Source: Pegea sp. RAD2-039 | Taxonomy: Eukaryota; Chordata; Thaliacea; Salpida; Salpidae | Assembly: GCA_034620365.1 (NCBI GenBank) | Contig: JAQGEQ010000284.1 | Span: 1-64,000 of the forward strand | Length of the DNA stretch: 64,000 bases | Reading direction: 5' to 3' | Shown here: in pieces, positions 11,463 through 22,259 of the stretch | Numbering within the stretch: position 1 is the stretch's first letter | How the letters are laid out: the number at the start of each line of letters is the position of its first letter | Program-made: the position numbers and the translations under genes | The notes under the pieces: generated by a model | Seen by the model: only the letters and a program-made list of their open reading frames with translations | What the model was told of the DNA's origin: nothing | Database searches by the model: none

Positions 11463-14243
11463 TTAGTAAAATAGGGAATTTACACATATGCCAAGTACAT
11501 ATGGTTGATAGCTGACTATGGCTTGATAAATTCTTTCCTTTGTTCTTGCAACTTCTTTCCATTCGTTTGTTACATCATTGTAACATTCGACAATTTTAAC
11601 ATTTTTTCTTCCAGAAAATCCTCCTGAAACATACAACAAGCTCATCACAACTTTGCAAATAATTGTAAACATCTTGAAATTTTTTATTAAAAAGTTTTTT
11701 TAATTCTAAACATAAGAAAAGAATTTACCAAAAACATAAATCTTCTTATTGAAAACAACAGCTTTTGGGCATACTCTTGCGTACTTCATACTTGCTACGA
11801 ATTCCCAATTATCATTGAGGACATCGTATCTTTCAACAGACTTTAAATGTCCTTCTTCATTCTGACCACCAATGGCGTAGATATAGTTACCAAGCGTGAC
11901 TACACCTTGAATGATTTTAGAATTAGTTATCATCATAAGATCAAAAGATCATCGTGGAGTAATCAGCAAGTACCTGGTTCCCATCGAGCAGTTAGCATCG
12001 ATTTTACAGAACTCCATTCGTCCTTCTGTGGATCATATTGATCCACAAGAGCAACTGAACGCCCGAGCTCGTAACCACCGACAACATACAACATCCGGTT
12101 GAAGACAGCACAATTGAACAAACAACGACGTGTATTTAGTGAACCTTTTTCTGTCCATTCATCAGTAATCGGATCATATCTTATAATAACATAATAGTTT
12201 TTGGAAAATGAAGTTTTGGTGGAAATGTCATTTCATCACTTACTTCATCAATCTTTTACCATCATCCAAAGTTTCAAAAAGATACAATTCATTATGTATT
12301 GCTTCCATTCTCGGGTCATAAAACTCTTGGTTTAAACTTTTGCACGTCTTCAACTCATTTGAAATTGGGTCATATCTAGAAATGTGGTGATGTCATATTT
12401 AGTTTGCAATGATGATGTCATCATTTGCTTCATGTTTCTAACCTTTCCATATCACCATTCGTCTTTAACATATAAATAAAACCGTTGAGGACAACAGATC
12501 TTGAAATACGTGGAAGACACATCTTTGGAAGTTGAAACCATAAGCCCGTTTCAGACAAACGAAACTTTACAGTTTTCAATGATTTATCATCAGATCTATC
12601 GGATCCACCAATGACGTAGATCACCTGTGACATCATATGTCATTCGTTAAATTAAAAAGTTTTTAATCAAATATTCTTACCTGCTGAATATTAAGTTGTC
12701 TTGGCTTACTTTCAATTGGGATGTAACCTTTAAGGTCTACGAGAACCTTGCTGAGATATTCATAACAAGTATTTTTAATTATTTCACAATTTTCTAATTG
12801 TGTACAAATAAATTTTGGTGTTATCAAATGGCATCGTACCTAGAGAAATCACAACTTTATACTCATAAGTCTACAACTTTACACTTTATAGATACTTACG
12901 GTCTTAATTAGCTTGTTTAAGCAATGTTGTCTTGAAATTAAATCATATTGGATCCAATCTAGAAGAGCATTGAATACTTGGGACTCAGAAATCACATGAA
13001 GCTCATCATTAGTAATTATTTTAGAAATTATAGTATCTGGTTGTAATTTGAATTCTTCAGTTTGTGAAATCTGGAAAGTATCATTTGATAAAACAAAAAC
13101 TTGTTCTTTTTAAATGTTAAAAGAGCAAAATCAGTAGAAATAACCAAGCAAGTAAATATTACATAATTATTTATGTTTGATGAAGTAGAAACAATCATTC
13201 GTTTTGAAAAGTTTTAGCCAATAACTTTTCTTAGTTTTCTTACTTTTATAAAGTGTTTTCCAATAAATTTTTCAAACTTAGTTAAAAGCTCCATATAACC
13301 ATAATTCTCAGCAAAGTTGGCCAATTCGAAGCAGTTGGAAATCTCTATTTGACTTTCCAAAAAGCTTTAATTGATAAAGTAATTTACAAAAACTATTAAA
13401 AACACTGATTTATAAAACTAGCTTACTTGCTACATATCTTCTTTAAACCATTTATTTGATACATGGAATCTGCGATCATGAGTTTCTCAACATTTTTGTC
13501 ATTAATTCGTATTTGTTTTGTATAAATATACTTAAGAAGATCAGAAAATACTTTTGGCTCTACCCCATATATGGTGACTTCTCCAAAATGTGCTTCTTTA
13601 AATCCACCTTAATAAATTTAAATATTTTTTGTGTTCATATACTCAGTTATTTTACAACTGAAGTTGAATCTTCAGTCTAACTTACGACAAAACATAGCTT
13701 CAAAGTAAGGTGAAGCTGCAGCTAATATCCGTTTGTGACAATTGAATCTTCTTTCCAAGTTTTCCAATTTCACTGTGATGTTAACATCACAAATATAAGA
13801 AGTTTCAGAAGATTCATTTAATTTGAGTTGACGAAGATTGGTACAATTATCCACTTCAGAAACTTCATCTCTATAAACATCAAACGCATATGTTACTTGA
13901 GTAACAGAAATGCAAATAATGAATTAGAAGAAACAATTAAGTTAGATGAAAATACAAAAAAAGTGAATAATTAAAAACAAAAATACTAATTACAATTGTC
14001 AATGTGATAAATAAGGAAAGCAATAAAATTAAATTTCTTCTAATTAAATCAGTAACAGTAAAATTACTCTATAACAGATTAAAAATATAACAAACTGAAG
14101 TTTAAACTAACAAGGTGCAAGTTTTTGATATCTTTCTTCATGCAACATAAATGAGCCAAGACACAAAATTCTACTAACCTTTTATCATCTGTAGGGGGCA
14201 TAGTTGAATCCGAAACAACTTTGCTATTTGATCTTTTTACCAT
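11463..14243 (-). CDS. BTB-BACK-Kelch protein, 11 exons (unit 1)
   Basis: Kelch-like family protein, by family knowledge a substrate adaptor for CUL3 ubiquitin ligases. Exons in coding order: 14243-14179, 13870-13686, 13607-13427, 13364-13244, 13070-12900, 12839-12681, 12624-12443, 12375-12244, 12179-11974, 11905-11729, 11623-11463. Every intron has GT...AG ends and phases agree, giving 1740 nt, 579 residues, a normal family length. Exon 1 encodes MVKRSNSKVV; exons 2-3 the BTB fold (CDVNITVKL, CHKRILAAASPYFEAMF, then FKEAHFGEVTIYGVE); exons 4-6 the BACK domain (NCFELANFAE, ISESQVFNALLDWI); exons 7-11 about six kelch blades (VIYVIGGSD, LYVVGGYELGRS, IYAIGGQNEE, YVFGGFSGRKN), the second degenerate. 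The last blade ends abruptly in a hydrophobic tail instead of another closing GG strand. The first in-frame ATG in exon 1 is used; frames beginning earlier start with GTG. Confidence 0.85.
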
Positions 14244-14289
14244 TTTGATGCAGTTAAAAAATTTACAAATTCTATACACTGTTGATGTT

Positions 14290-16035
14290 AAATAAATGAT
14301 TTAGTTTATTTATCTAAACAGTATAAGTTTTAAAACTATCACATAAATCAAAATATCAAATATTTAAATTAAGATAGATATTAGATTTTAACAACAGAAA
14401 AAGTATTGCAATAAATTATTATCAGTTTATTCCACACTTGTGTAATGAATTTTTTGAAGTCATGAAAACATTATGCTTCCAACTTGTAACAATAAACCAG
14501 CTAATAGATTTTTATAAAATTACAGCAATATTTATATATGCATGCAATGCTAGTACACTAAACTATATATGCCTATTCATTAGATATTTTGATAAAGGGT
14601 TTTTTACATTACTTTTATTTTTACTTGTTTCATTCAAAAATCGTTATTAAAATTTATGAACTACTTCATTTATTTCATACACAACAACTATATCAAGTCT
14701 ACATACTTTTTACATTTTAATAAAATGTAATAAAAGTTCATCTTTAAAAAAATAATACTAACAAAAAAATTTTATAAATAAGAATGATAGTTTAAAAAAT
14801 CCTTTTTGAAACTTTTTGATAGATACAACTAGTGAAAGATATTTTAACAATGAATTTTTATGAATTTGATAACAAATGTATTAGTATATAAAAATATTTA
14901 AAATAATATATTAAAGATAGATATCATAATTATATAAAGATAAGACACCATTTATAAAAAACAAAGGTTTTAGAAAGAGGTGTTTTTCAACAAACAATTT
15001 ATGCAATCTAGATAAAGAAATTATTACTAGATATAAAATTTAATATAAAAAGACTATGAAATACTATAAAAGGTAAAAAATTATAAAAATTATTCAATCA
15101 ATTTGCATCATTAAAGTTTGAAAAAATATTTAATAAATAAAAGAAATGTTGATTTAAATAAATTATAAAAAGTTGATATAAATAACCATGAAATACTCTA
15201 TAAACAAATAATTTAGATGAATTATTCAATCAATTTGCATCATAATAATTTCAAGCTAAATATTTTATAAATAGATATAATTTTGACTTGAATGGTTTAT
15301 AGCAATTTATTACAAAAACCAAAGATTTGAAAAAGATTAATTATAAATTTTTTCCAAAATTTTCCCTAAAAAAGCAGATAAAACAAAACGACACTAATTT
15401 AGTTTAATAAAAGCAAATATAATAACTCTTACAAAAAAAAAATAAAAATATATAATGTAGAAAAATTTTAACAAAAATAGACTTTGTCAAATAATTATAT
15501 ACTATAAAATAGTTTAATACAAATGAAAATCCATCCAAATGATAAAAAAGTTTCTATAAATGTTTAAAATTATAACAGTAACTAAACGAATTTAGTACTA
15601 AAAAACAAACTTATATTATAAATGAAACTAAAAAAATACAACAGAATTTATTTTTTTCTCAAAAGTAATTACCATATATTTATAAAACAGTATTGCTGCT
15701 ATTATATTTACCTATAGAAACAAATATTGTACTTTTAATCAAAGCTTTTCTTTCATAATTTTCCTTAAAAACAAAATTAAATATAAATATTATGGAATGC
15801 AAAACTTAGTTTATACAAAATTAATCTTAAAAGATTACTATTATCATTTAAAGAAGAGAAATTTGTCTTAATATAATTATCAAGTATAAGAATAGAAAAT
15901 GAAAGATTAAAAGTATGAAAAAAATAAATTCCTGACTTCAAATTAATAATCTCAATAGTGCTATGAAGATATATAAAAAAAATCTTACAAAGATTTCTAC
16001 TATAAATTAAATGGCGGCTGTTAACGACATTGGTA
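14290..16035. other. Very AT-rich spacer between Kelch and zinc-finger genes (unit 1)
   Basis: About 1.7 kb of AT-rich sequence, upstream of both flanking genes, so it must include a divergent promoter region if both are expressed. Short open frames here are not conserved between units. No TATA or other element can be singled out because TATA-like strings occur throughout. Confidence 0.5.
15045..15310. repeat. Imperfect tandem duplication (~135 bp) in AT-rich spacer
   Basis: Two diverged adjacent copies, recognisable by ATTCAATCAATTTGCATCAT near 15092 and 15226 and by ATGAAATACT near 15056 and 15188. Present in the same form in units 2 (about 33000-33260) and 3 (about 50390-50650), so it predates the unit amplification. 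Confidence 0.6.
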
Positions 16036-16689
16036 AACAATGATGCAAAACTCAACTGTCACCATGAAGATAGAAGTAAAAGAATACAGAGCACAGAAAC
16101 TAATTTTTCAATCATATTTACCTATGCGGTATAAAATCTACTGTTCAAACGTAATGCGATTACCACAAAAATAAGCCGGTTAAGTCAACTATAAAAGGCA
16201 TGCTTGCAGTAATCTTTTGAAATATTAAATAATATATATTTGTTAACTTTTAGTTCTTAAATAGAATCAAATCAAAAAATACACAACTCTTACAGCAAAC
16301 ATTAAATAATATGACTGCGGAAACATAGTGTAAAGGTCTTAAGGATCACAGCTTAACATTAATGTTGAAAACATGGGAAAAACAGGAACAACCGATAGAT
16401 GAGTATACGGCCCTTGAAGTAGTATTTTATACGTTGGGTAACAGTTATTATGTGACTGTTTAGCAAAACCGTAAACAAAAGAAATAATTTTGTAAAAAAT
16501 TAAATATTTCAAATCCTTTTACATAGTGCTTTCCATTTAGTTGTAAAATCATTATAAAAATTAGATAAGCTAAACTATTTTTCTTTCTTTTCTTACAAAA
16601 ACTCACCAGGCTTCTGATAGAAAATTTATTCTGAACTTAAAAATAAAATATATTTGCTTTTGTAATCACAATTATTCAGTTTGAATAGC

Positions 16690-17020
16690 TTTCAAGATGG
16701 TTGAGATGTAATATTGTTCATTCCCTTTGGACCAGTTTTATTCAGCAGTATAATGTGTTGATTAAGTGTATACCATTGCTAAACTTGTTAAGGATTATAG
16801 TCACTGGTGGAGAAAGGACAAAAGCTGATCAATAGAGGCTGATTGAGAAAGCAATCGCTTTTGGTAGCGACCTTCTGAAAGCTTTCATTGAACATTTTGG
16901 CATTTTTAAGATGGATGAGATACGGATCGCAAGACTTCAGTGAGATGTTGAACGTCTTGCTCTTGAGAGTTTTTCCAACAGGATAGCTTAGGTGTTAAAA
17001 TCCATTCCTGGATTGTTCAT
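16690..17020 (+). pseudogene. Coding-like relic of unknown family upstream of the zinc finger (unit 1)
   Basis: A plus-strand frame reads LLRIIVTGGERTKADQ, stop, RLIEKAIAFGSDLLKAF, FKMDEIRIARLQ, stop, DVERLALESFSNRIA. Units 2 and 3 have a longer open part of the same sequence (62 residues at 34691 and 52075) but also stops nearby. I do not recognise it. It could be an old exon or a relic; it is not open in any copy. Confidence 0.35.
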
Positions 17021-17559
17021 TGAATATCCATAATTTCCTTTGAAATTATCTTAAAAAGATATCATTTGATAATTTGTCCTCACAAGTAAAGTCCAACACT
17101 AATAGTTTCTTCATTTTCCTGTCTTATTTTGTTATATTGTGTTTGTGATATGTTAGTTTACAGTTTTATTATTTATTCTGATTATTTATATATTATATTT
17201 AGATGTTGATACTTGTAATTTTTTCATAATTTGTTTACTCATAGTGATTAGTTTTTTCTGACTTTCCCACTGCTAGTATAGTCTTAGCAACCGAAACATA
17301 TCTTACCTACCTCAAGCCGATGTGTTTACTGTTGAGCTGTTTTTATTTGTGAATATTTAGTCACAATATATTCTTTTTAAAACCTTCCAAAAATCTGCCT
17401 TTTATTGTTGGACTGCATAATTTGGTTTTAACAAATTCAAATAGATTTCAATTAGTTTAATGTGGTATCCTTAGTTCTAATTGTTTTAACTGCAAGTTTT
17501 CTTGCTAGAACTCAATTGATGTTTAAGTTGAAATTATTCTTTTTATAAACTTTATCCAG

Positions 17560-17872
17560 AATGCATAATGCGATGGTGTCTAAGCACACTTTAATGTGCT
17601 GTTACTACTCACGAAAAGCAATAGATTTTGTCTATAATCAATGTGGAAAGTATTTTGGGCTATCATGTATTCTCACAAGACACAAACGAATCCACACAGG
17701 CGAGAACTTGTTTCATTGCAAGTTTTGCTCAACATCATTTCCGAATGCATCTAATTTAAATAAACACGAAGTCATCAACCACACCAGAAGCTTCCCTTGT
17801 AACTGCAGCGTTTGTAAAAAAGGTTTTATGTATCCTTTTTCTTTAAAAATTCATCTGAGAACTCACAAGTAA
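17560..17872 (+). CDS. C2H2 zinc-finger protein, three fingers, final exon (unit 1)
   Basis: 103 residues from MHNAMVSK if translation starts at the ATG at 17561. Finger 1 (FVYNQCGKYF...RHKRIHTGEN) has lost its first cysteine (Tyr in its place), finger 2 (FHCKFCSTSF...HEVINH) is complete, and finger 3 (CSVCKKGF...HLRTH) is complete. The linker HTGEN after finger 1 is of the usual TGEKP type. The exon is preceded by a good acceptor (TTTATCCAG, ending 17559), so it may be a terminal exon. A matching short coding exon could be 16064-16128 (MKIEVKE..., donor GT at 16129), which joins in phase. A poly(A) signal follows at 17937. Likely a nucleic-acid-binding protein; the target is unknown. Confidence 0.7.
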
Positions 17873-17936
17873 TTCTATCAAACTTTCATTTTGTTGATTT
17901 TTTATTTTTTTGTTAAAGTTGTTTATTTGTTGTTTT

Positions 17937-17942
17937 AATAAA
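17937..17942 (+). promoter_or_regulatory. Candidate poly(A) signal AATAAA for the zinc-finger gene
   Basis: AATAAA 65 bp past the stop codon, conserved at 35871-35876 and 53271-53276 in the other units. Supports a real 3' end here. Confidence 0.55.
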
Positions 17943-18289
17943 AGTTTCATTTACTCGATTTGTTGTGATGTCAATTTGAATATTTGAAAAGTTTTTAGTT
18001 AAATGAATTGTAATTAATAAAACCAAATGATCAATAAACAAATAGTTTTAAATAGCTAAATTAATTTTCAATTGAATCATTTAGTTACTTGTTAAACTTT
18101 CCTTTTAAGAAATTTACTTTTATCGCAACTTTCTATGTCAATAAGATCATTTTCAATTATCTTTAATATTTTCTTGCTAGACATTCTATCTGATGTTATA
18201 AGGATCTCGGATTATAAATCAATTAAAATTTTTGTTTATAATTGACAAAGGTTCATTTTTGAACTTTCTTTAAACTGTCTTAGCTAAAA

Positions 18290-18875
18290 GAGCTATCTAT
18301 AGACTCAAATATCAGTAGATGATGTTAGTTTGTTTGCATATGCAGATGAAATTCAGCTATTAGTTTGTTTGTATATTGAAATGATGATGACTCTGTATAT
18401 AAATCTTATCATCGGGATAGCTTCCAGCAGTTCAATATTATTTACACATCATCTGGTTTATTGACAAGATAAAGGATAGGAGTGTTTAATAAACATCTCT
18501 TTATTTTAAGTGATAGGACGAAGCTTTCGTCAAATATATCTCAATCGTGGTTCCCACTTTATATCAAACTCACCACTTCTCTTTCCTCTCATAGAAAATT
18601 AATGGATCTCATTAAAAACACATTTTCCTGAGCTGAAAGAGTCTCTGCGCTATCTATGATTAAATTAAATTATAAGATCATGAAAATCTATTAAAAGTTT
18701 TTAATACTTTGGATTAGACTTACTTTGATGTCTCTACTCAAAAGAACCTCAGAACCAAGTTTCTTCTACTTCATATAATGCAATTTGTTAAAGATCATTT
18801 TTGTGTCTCTGACGAACTAAAGAACTGTGGGGGATAGGAAGCAGTTCTACCAAACATTTGTATACCGAATAAAAG
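18290..18875 (+). pseudogene. Reverse-transcriptase-like coding relic (unit 1)
   Basis: A plus-strand frame reads VDDVSLFAYADEIQLL, close to the CR1 motif NVSVFVYADDIKLL of the intact LINE ORF2, with the catalytic YADD altered to YADE. It is followed, after frame changes, by protein-like pieces such as SDRTKLSSN and QSWFPLYIKLTTSL that I cannot assign. No complete product. Copies occur at 36225-36800 and 53640-54170, the last with the YADE part deleted. Confidence 0.4.
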
Positions 18876-18879
18876 AACC

Positions 18880-20290
18880 ACGTGAAATGCAACAATACAA
18901 AGTATAGAAAGGAAGTTCTAGCGCTACAAAGTTTGTATCCTGCTTTCACTATTCTTTGTTCTGCTGTAGTTTTAACAACCTATAAGGAGATCGCAGTTAA
19001 TTTTGTGAAAACGCTCAAAACTCTCCTGTCACCGTTTGTGAGTACTTCTATCCTGCTTCTCCTCGCAGCAAGCATGTTTTTGTCTCCTAATTGATCCCTG
19101 ATTAGATCTGTATTAGATGTTGTTTGTTTTTTGGCCCTTTAGCTAGGATCTATTTTGCTTTCTAGTTTTAGCTTTTCTTCCTTATAATAATTAGAGCCAC
19201 CGGATGTTCTTTCATTAAACTGAGTAGCACACTTATACTCAGTTCTGGTGTTGACAGTCCTATCAGCTCGTCTCTTATTTCTTTTCCTGTATGGCTGTTT
19301 CTTAGATAAACAAATTTGAGTATCACACGAAAGATTTCCTTGTCCTTCCTGTATTATTTAGCATGAAAATTTCCTGTTTTTTTTCCTTTTTAGATCTATA
19401 ATGTGAAAAACTAAATGTTTTTTCGGACCTGTTAATTCCAACACAACCTTCCTATGAGTTATAAGGAAGTCTTTTTCCAGCACCACCTCTACATCAAGAC
19501 TTTTCTTGAAAAACAGATTTATTCTTCTGTATTGTTTCTTCCACAAATTGAGGTTGACTTTGCAAAACTTATCAATCCTGCAACTTTTCAATGACTGAGC
19601 CATCTCTAGTTTAATTTTATTTTGAGCTTTAAGAATCTTCAAGTTCCGAGCAACCTTTCTATTTACAAAGCTCTTCGACAATATGCTATCAATAAGAGTC
19701 GTAAATACTTTGCCTGCAGTAGACATATTCACCATTAAATGGTTCAATTCCAAGGAAAATTGATCAAACGTCAGTATCTCATGGCTTTGGCTAGTCATTG
19801 CAACTCTTTTGATTTTTTGTCTTCCTGATTTTTATAAATGGTTGTTTCTTGGGAGACCTATTCTTAAGATGACACACTCGACTATAGTGTCTCTTCTACC
19901 AGTATTTGAAACATATGCTCAAACCAGCTCATCATTTATTAAACTTATGATCCTTGTTTCACATTTTAAACAAATTCCTTTCATGGCTGCTACAGCCAGT
20001 TCTGCTTGGTGATCCTCCTTAATTTCCCAATAATTTCACTTCATTTAACACACGTGCCAGCTCCCAAGTAATGGTTGTTCGGCCGGGTATTTTCCAGTTT
20101 CAGGCTTATGTGAGAATATTAAAGTCACAGTTTTTAGCTAGACATCAAAGCGCACCAGAAGTCTTTTACAGCTTAGTTTAATTCCTACCTTTCTGTCTGT
20201 AGTAGATGGCGTGCAAATATTTCGTTTGGATTTCTTAGATACAACTGTTGCTTCGTTGCTTAATATTCTACATAAGTAAAATTGGTTTCT
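18880..20290 (-). pseudogene. Decayed unknown gene (unit 2 copy, best preserved frame)
   Basis: One minus-strand frame stays protein-like for about 1.1 kb with only a handful of stops: AELAVAAMKGICLKCETRI, stop, AYVSNTGRRDTI, stop, then 146 open residues (19798-19358: MTSQSHEIL to NRKFSC), stop, IIQEGQGNLSCDTQICLSKK, a very basic stretch, stop, and MLAARRSRIEVLTNGDRRV. The composition (lysine/arginine rich, no membrane segment) suggests an intracellular protein. I recognise no domain. Shared frame plus scattered stops is the mark of a former gene. The plus-strand frames opposite it (for example 19809-20012) are shadows. Confidence 0.55.
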
Positions 20291-20599
20291 AAGTGTATCC
20301 ATTTTAATATATAAAAAACTTTGTTACAGTAAAAAATCTAGATATTCTTTTTAAGTATAATCTTATTCAAATCTCTATTAAGTATAGCAAACAAACTATC
20401 TTAACCGTTCCTAATCTTTACTACACTTAGCTCCAATAACGCCAAAACAACTGGCAATTATTCACTCAACAAATAAATTATAATAATTTGAATAAGTTGT
20501 ATTGATATGAATTCTTTATATATAGTTTGATTAAAATTATATTAAGGGACTAACTATAAAGATAAGTAAACTAACGATACGCGCTACTTACCACCAGCA

Positions 20600-21180
20600 C
20601 ATGGAATTTAACAGTTTACGTCATCAGCACAGTATTTCACTGTTATACCACATATATGCAGATGGCAGTAGTTATTTTGCGTTCCTTTACAACTTTAAAG
20701 AAGTCTACACGTATACAAAATTGGTCTATGTACTAGATAAAATCTGAACTTATAAGTTTTTTCTCGTCAACCTGCTGCACATTCTACAAGCCAAAATTCA
20801 ATCATTGGAATTATTACTCCATAAATATCTTTGATGTCAAGACTTTGGCTTTGACCTTTTCATTGTACCCTTTCATCTGACTTTGAATTGCAGAATTTTG
20901 TTTCTATAATCTTTGCAAAATCCACCAATCGTCTTAACCTTATTGCAATGACCTTTAATTCTAAGAATTCATACTTCCTTATCAACTTCTTTAAGTTATA
21001 CCTACGTCCAAAAACGACAAAACTCTCAAATTATTATTAGCATTTTTCAATTCGAAAGCTTAAATCTAGCCACAAAATGTTTTTACAAATTATTATCGAA
21101 ATTCAACAATAAAATGGTTTATTTGATTATTCAAAACTACAGAAGAGTACAAAGTTAAAACGCAACTAAAATATAACAAT
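20600..21180 (+). other. YADD-like relic region (unit 2)
   Basis: Equivalent of 55990-56530 in unit 4; here the frame is broken and the motif reads YADGS. The same broken form occurs in unit 1 (about 1220-1760), and unit 3 (about 38480-39030) keeps YADDS but is broken further on. Nothing else is seen between the decayed gene and the kinase 3' end. Confidence 0.3.
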
Positions 21181-21350
21181 TTTACGATAACTGATTATAA
21201 TTCATGGCTTATATCCCAGGAAAAATTGTATTTCATTTTTGAAGGTTTTGGTAAAGTAATTTTTACAATTTAATTTTAACTCTATTTGCTTTAACTAATA
21301 TAAAAAAATCAATCACAACTAATTGAACTATTATGAAAAGGTGAAATTGT

Positions 21351-22220
21351 TTATAAGGTATTGATAAAATAAGGATGTTTAAGAGCTACATCTGCAGTTA
21401 TCCTTTTATCAGGATTACAAACAACCAGTTTAGATAAAAGGTCATGACCAACTCTACACAGGTTTGGTGCAAGTGATGACCAGCTAGGATTAAATTGATA
21501 TGTAGGAAACAGTTTGTACTTAGGAAGATTTTCAACACCAGGCCAAGAATTGATAGTAGGAGTTCCTAAGACACGAAATATGTGACTTAATTGATCATCT
21601 TCATCATCACCTGGAAACAAAGGAGTTCCAACATTTGATATTTCAGCAAAGATACAACCAACACTCCAAATATCAATAGTGGTTGTGTACTTTGTAGCTC
21701 CAAATAGTACATCAGGTGGTCTGTACCATAAAGAAACTACTGTAGATGTAAATGTTTGGACAGGAACTCCCGTGGACCTCGCCATGCCAAAATCAGCAAT
21801 CTTTAAATCGCCATTTTTATTGATTAATAAATTTGATGGCTTTAAGTCGCGATGTAAAATCTCTTTACTATGACAAAACTCTAAACCTTTTAACAACTGA
21901 AGCATTATTGAACGTGTAACGGCAGGTTCTATTTGGAAACCACAGGTTCGAAAATACTTTCTCAAATCTTGCTTAATATATTCAAAAACTAAAACCATTT
22001 TTGTTTCATTCTGAATCACTTCGTTTAATTTGACAATGTTTTCATGTTTGAGTTCTTTTAGGATAGAAATTTCACGCAAAAGTGAACCAGGAATTCCTTC
22101 ATCTTTAGTAAGTTGAATTTCCTTTAAAGCAACTATTTCACCAGTTTCCTTGTTCTTTGCTTTGTAGACGGTTCCATATGCTCCTTCGCCAACTTCTTTA
22201 AGAGTTTCATACTTGTTCAT
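21351..22220 (-). CDS. CDK5-like protein kinase (unit 2)
   Basis: 289 residues in one exon; the ATG at 22220 (MNKYETL) aligns with the usual CDK start. Motifs: GEGAYGTV (11-18), VALK lysine 33, PGSLLRE with Glu50 in place of the PSTAIRE helix, HRDLKPSN (123-130), DFG (143-145), activation-loop Thr158 (matching CDK2 Thr160), WYRPPDVLFGA, PLFPG, DDQL, CNPDKRI and a C-terminal HPYF. The PPDVLFGA segment is typical of CDK5/PHO85-type kinases. Thr14 of the inhibitory Thr-Tyr pair is Ala14, while Tyr15 is kept, so Wee1/Myt1-type control could be partial. All catalytic residues are present, so it is probably active with a cyclin-type partner. Position 190 or so reads IWSVGC where sisters have IWSAGC. 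Confidence 0.92.
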   Translation of the reverse strand: MNKYETLKEVGEGAYGTVYKAKNKETGEIVALKEIQLTKDEGIPGSLLREISILKELKHENIVKLNEVIQNETKMVLVFEYIKQDLRKYFRTCGFQIEPAVTRSIMLQLLKGLEFCHSKEILHRDLKPSNLLINKNGDLKIADFGMARSTGVPVQTFTSTVVSLWYRPPDVLFGATKYTTTIDIWSVGCIFAEISNVGTPLFPGDDEDDQLSHIFRVLGTPTINSWPGVENLPKYKLFPTYQFNPSWSSLAPNLCRVGHDLLSKLVVCNPDKRITADVALKHPYFINTL

Positions 22221-22259
22221 GTTTAAAAACTTTATGAGTAAGTCTGTTTTCCAAAATAG

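Larger units (their letters stand above)
1..19381. repeat. Segmental tandem unit 1 (~19.4 kb)
   Basis: First copy of the large tandem unit. Its left edge is the window edge, so the boundary is a homology point, not a biological junction. It holds, in order, a decayed unknown gene, a CDK-like kinase, zinc-finger relics, a SINE, a CR1 relic, a BTB-Kelch gene and a C2H2 zinc-finger gene. It is longer than units 2 and 3 because of an internal tandem duplication near 4.3-6.3 kb, a SINE insertion, and sequence that units 2 and 3 have deleted. Confidence 0.9.

Noticed and set aside
11847-12102. Plus-strand frames opposite Kelch exons 9-10 (also 47196-47451)
   Set aside because: Antisense shadows of kelch-repeat exons.
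14290-16035. AT-rich region as a replication origin or matrix attachment site
   Set aside because: Only base composition supports it; no specific motif was found.
15777-16055. 92-codon minus-strand frame in AT-rich spacer (also 51192-51380)
   Set aside because: Low-complexity composition, shortened in unit 3 and closed in unit 2.
18882-19094. Plus-strand 70-codon frame, hydrophobic
   Set aside because: Shadow of the minus-strand relic (LAARRSRIEVLTNGDRRV); the plus frame is lost in unit 3.
21679-21873. Plus-strand frames inside kinase copies (also 39557, 57052)
   Set aside because: Antisense to a conserved kinase domain; conservation is fully explained by the kinase.
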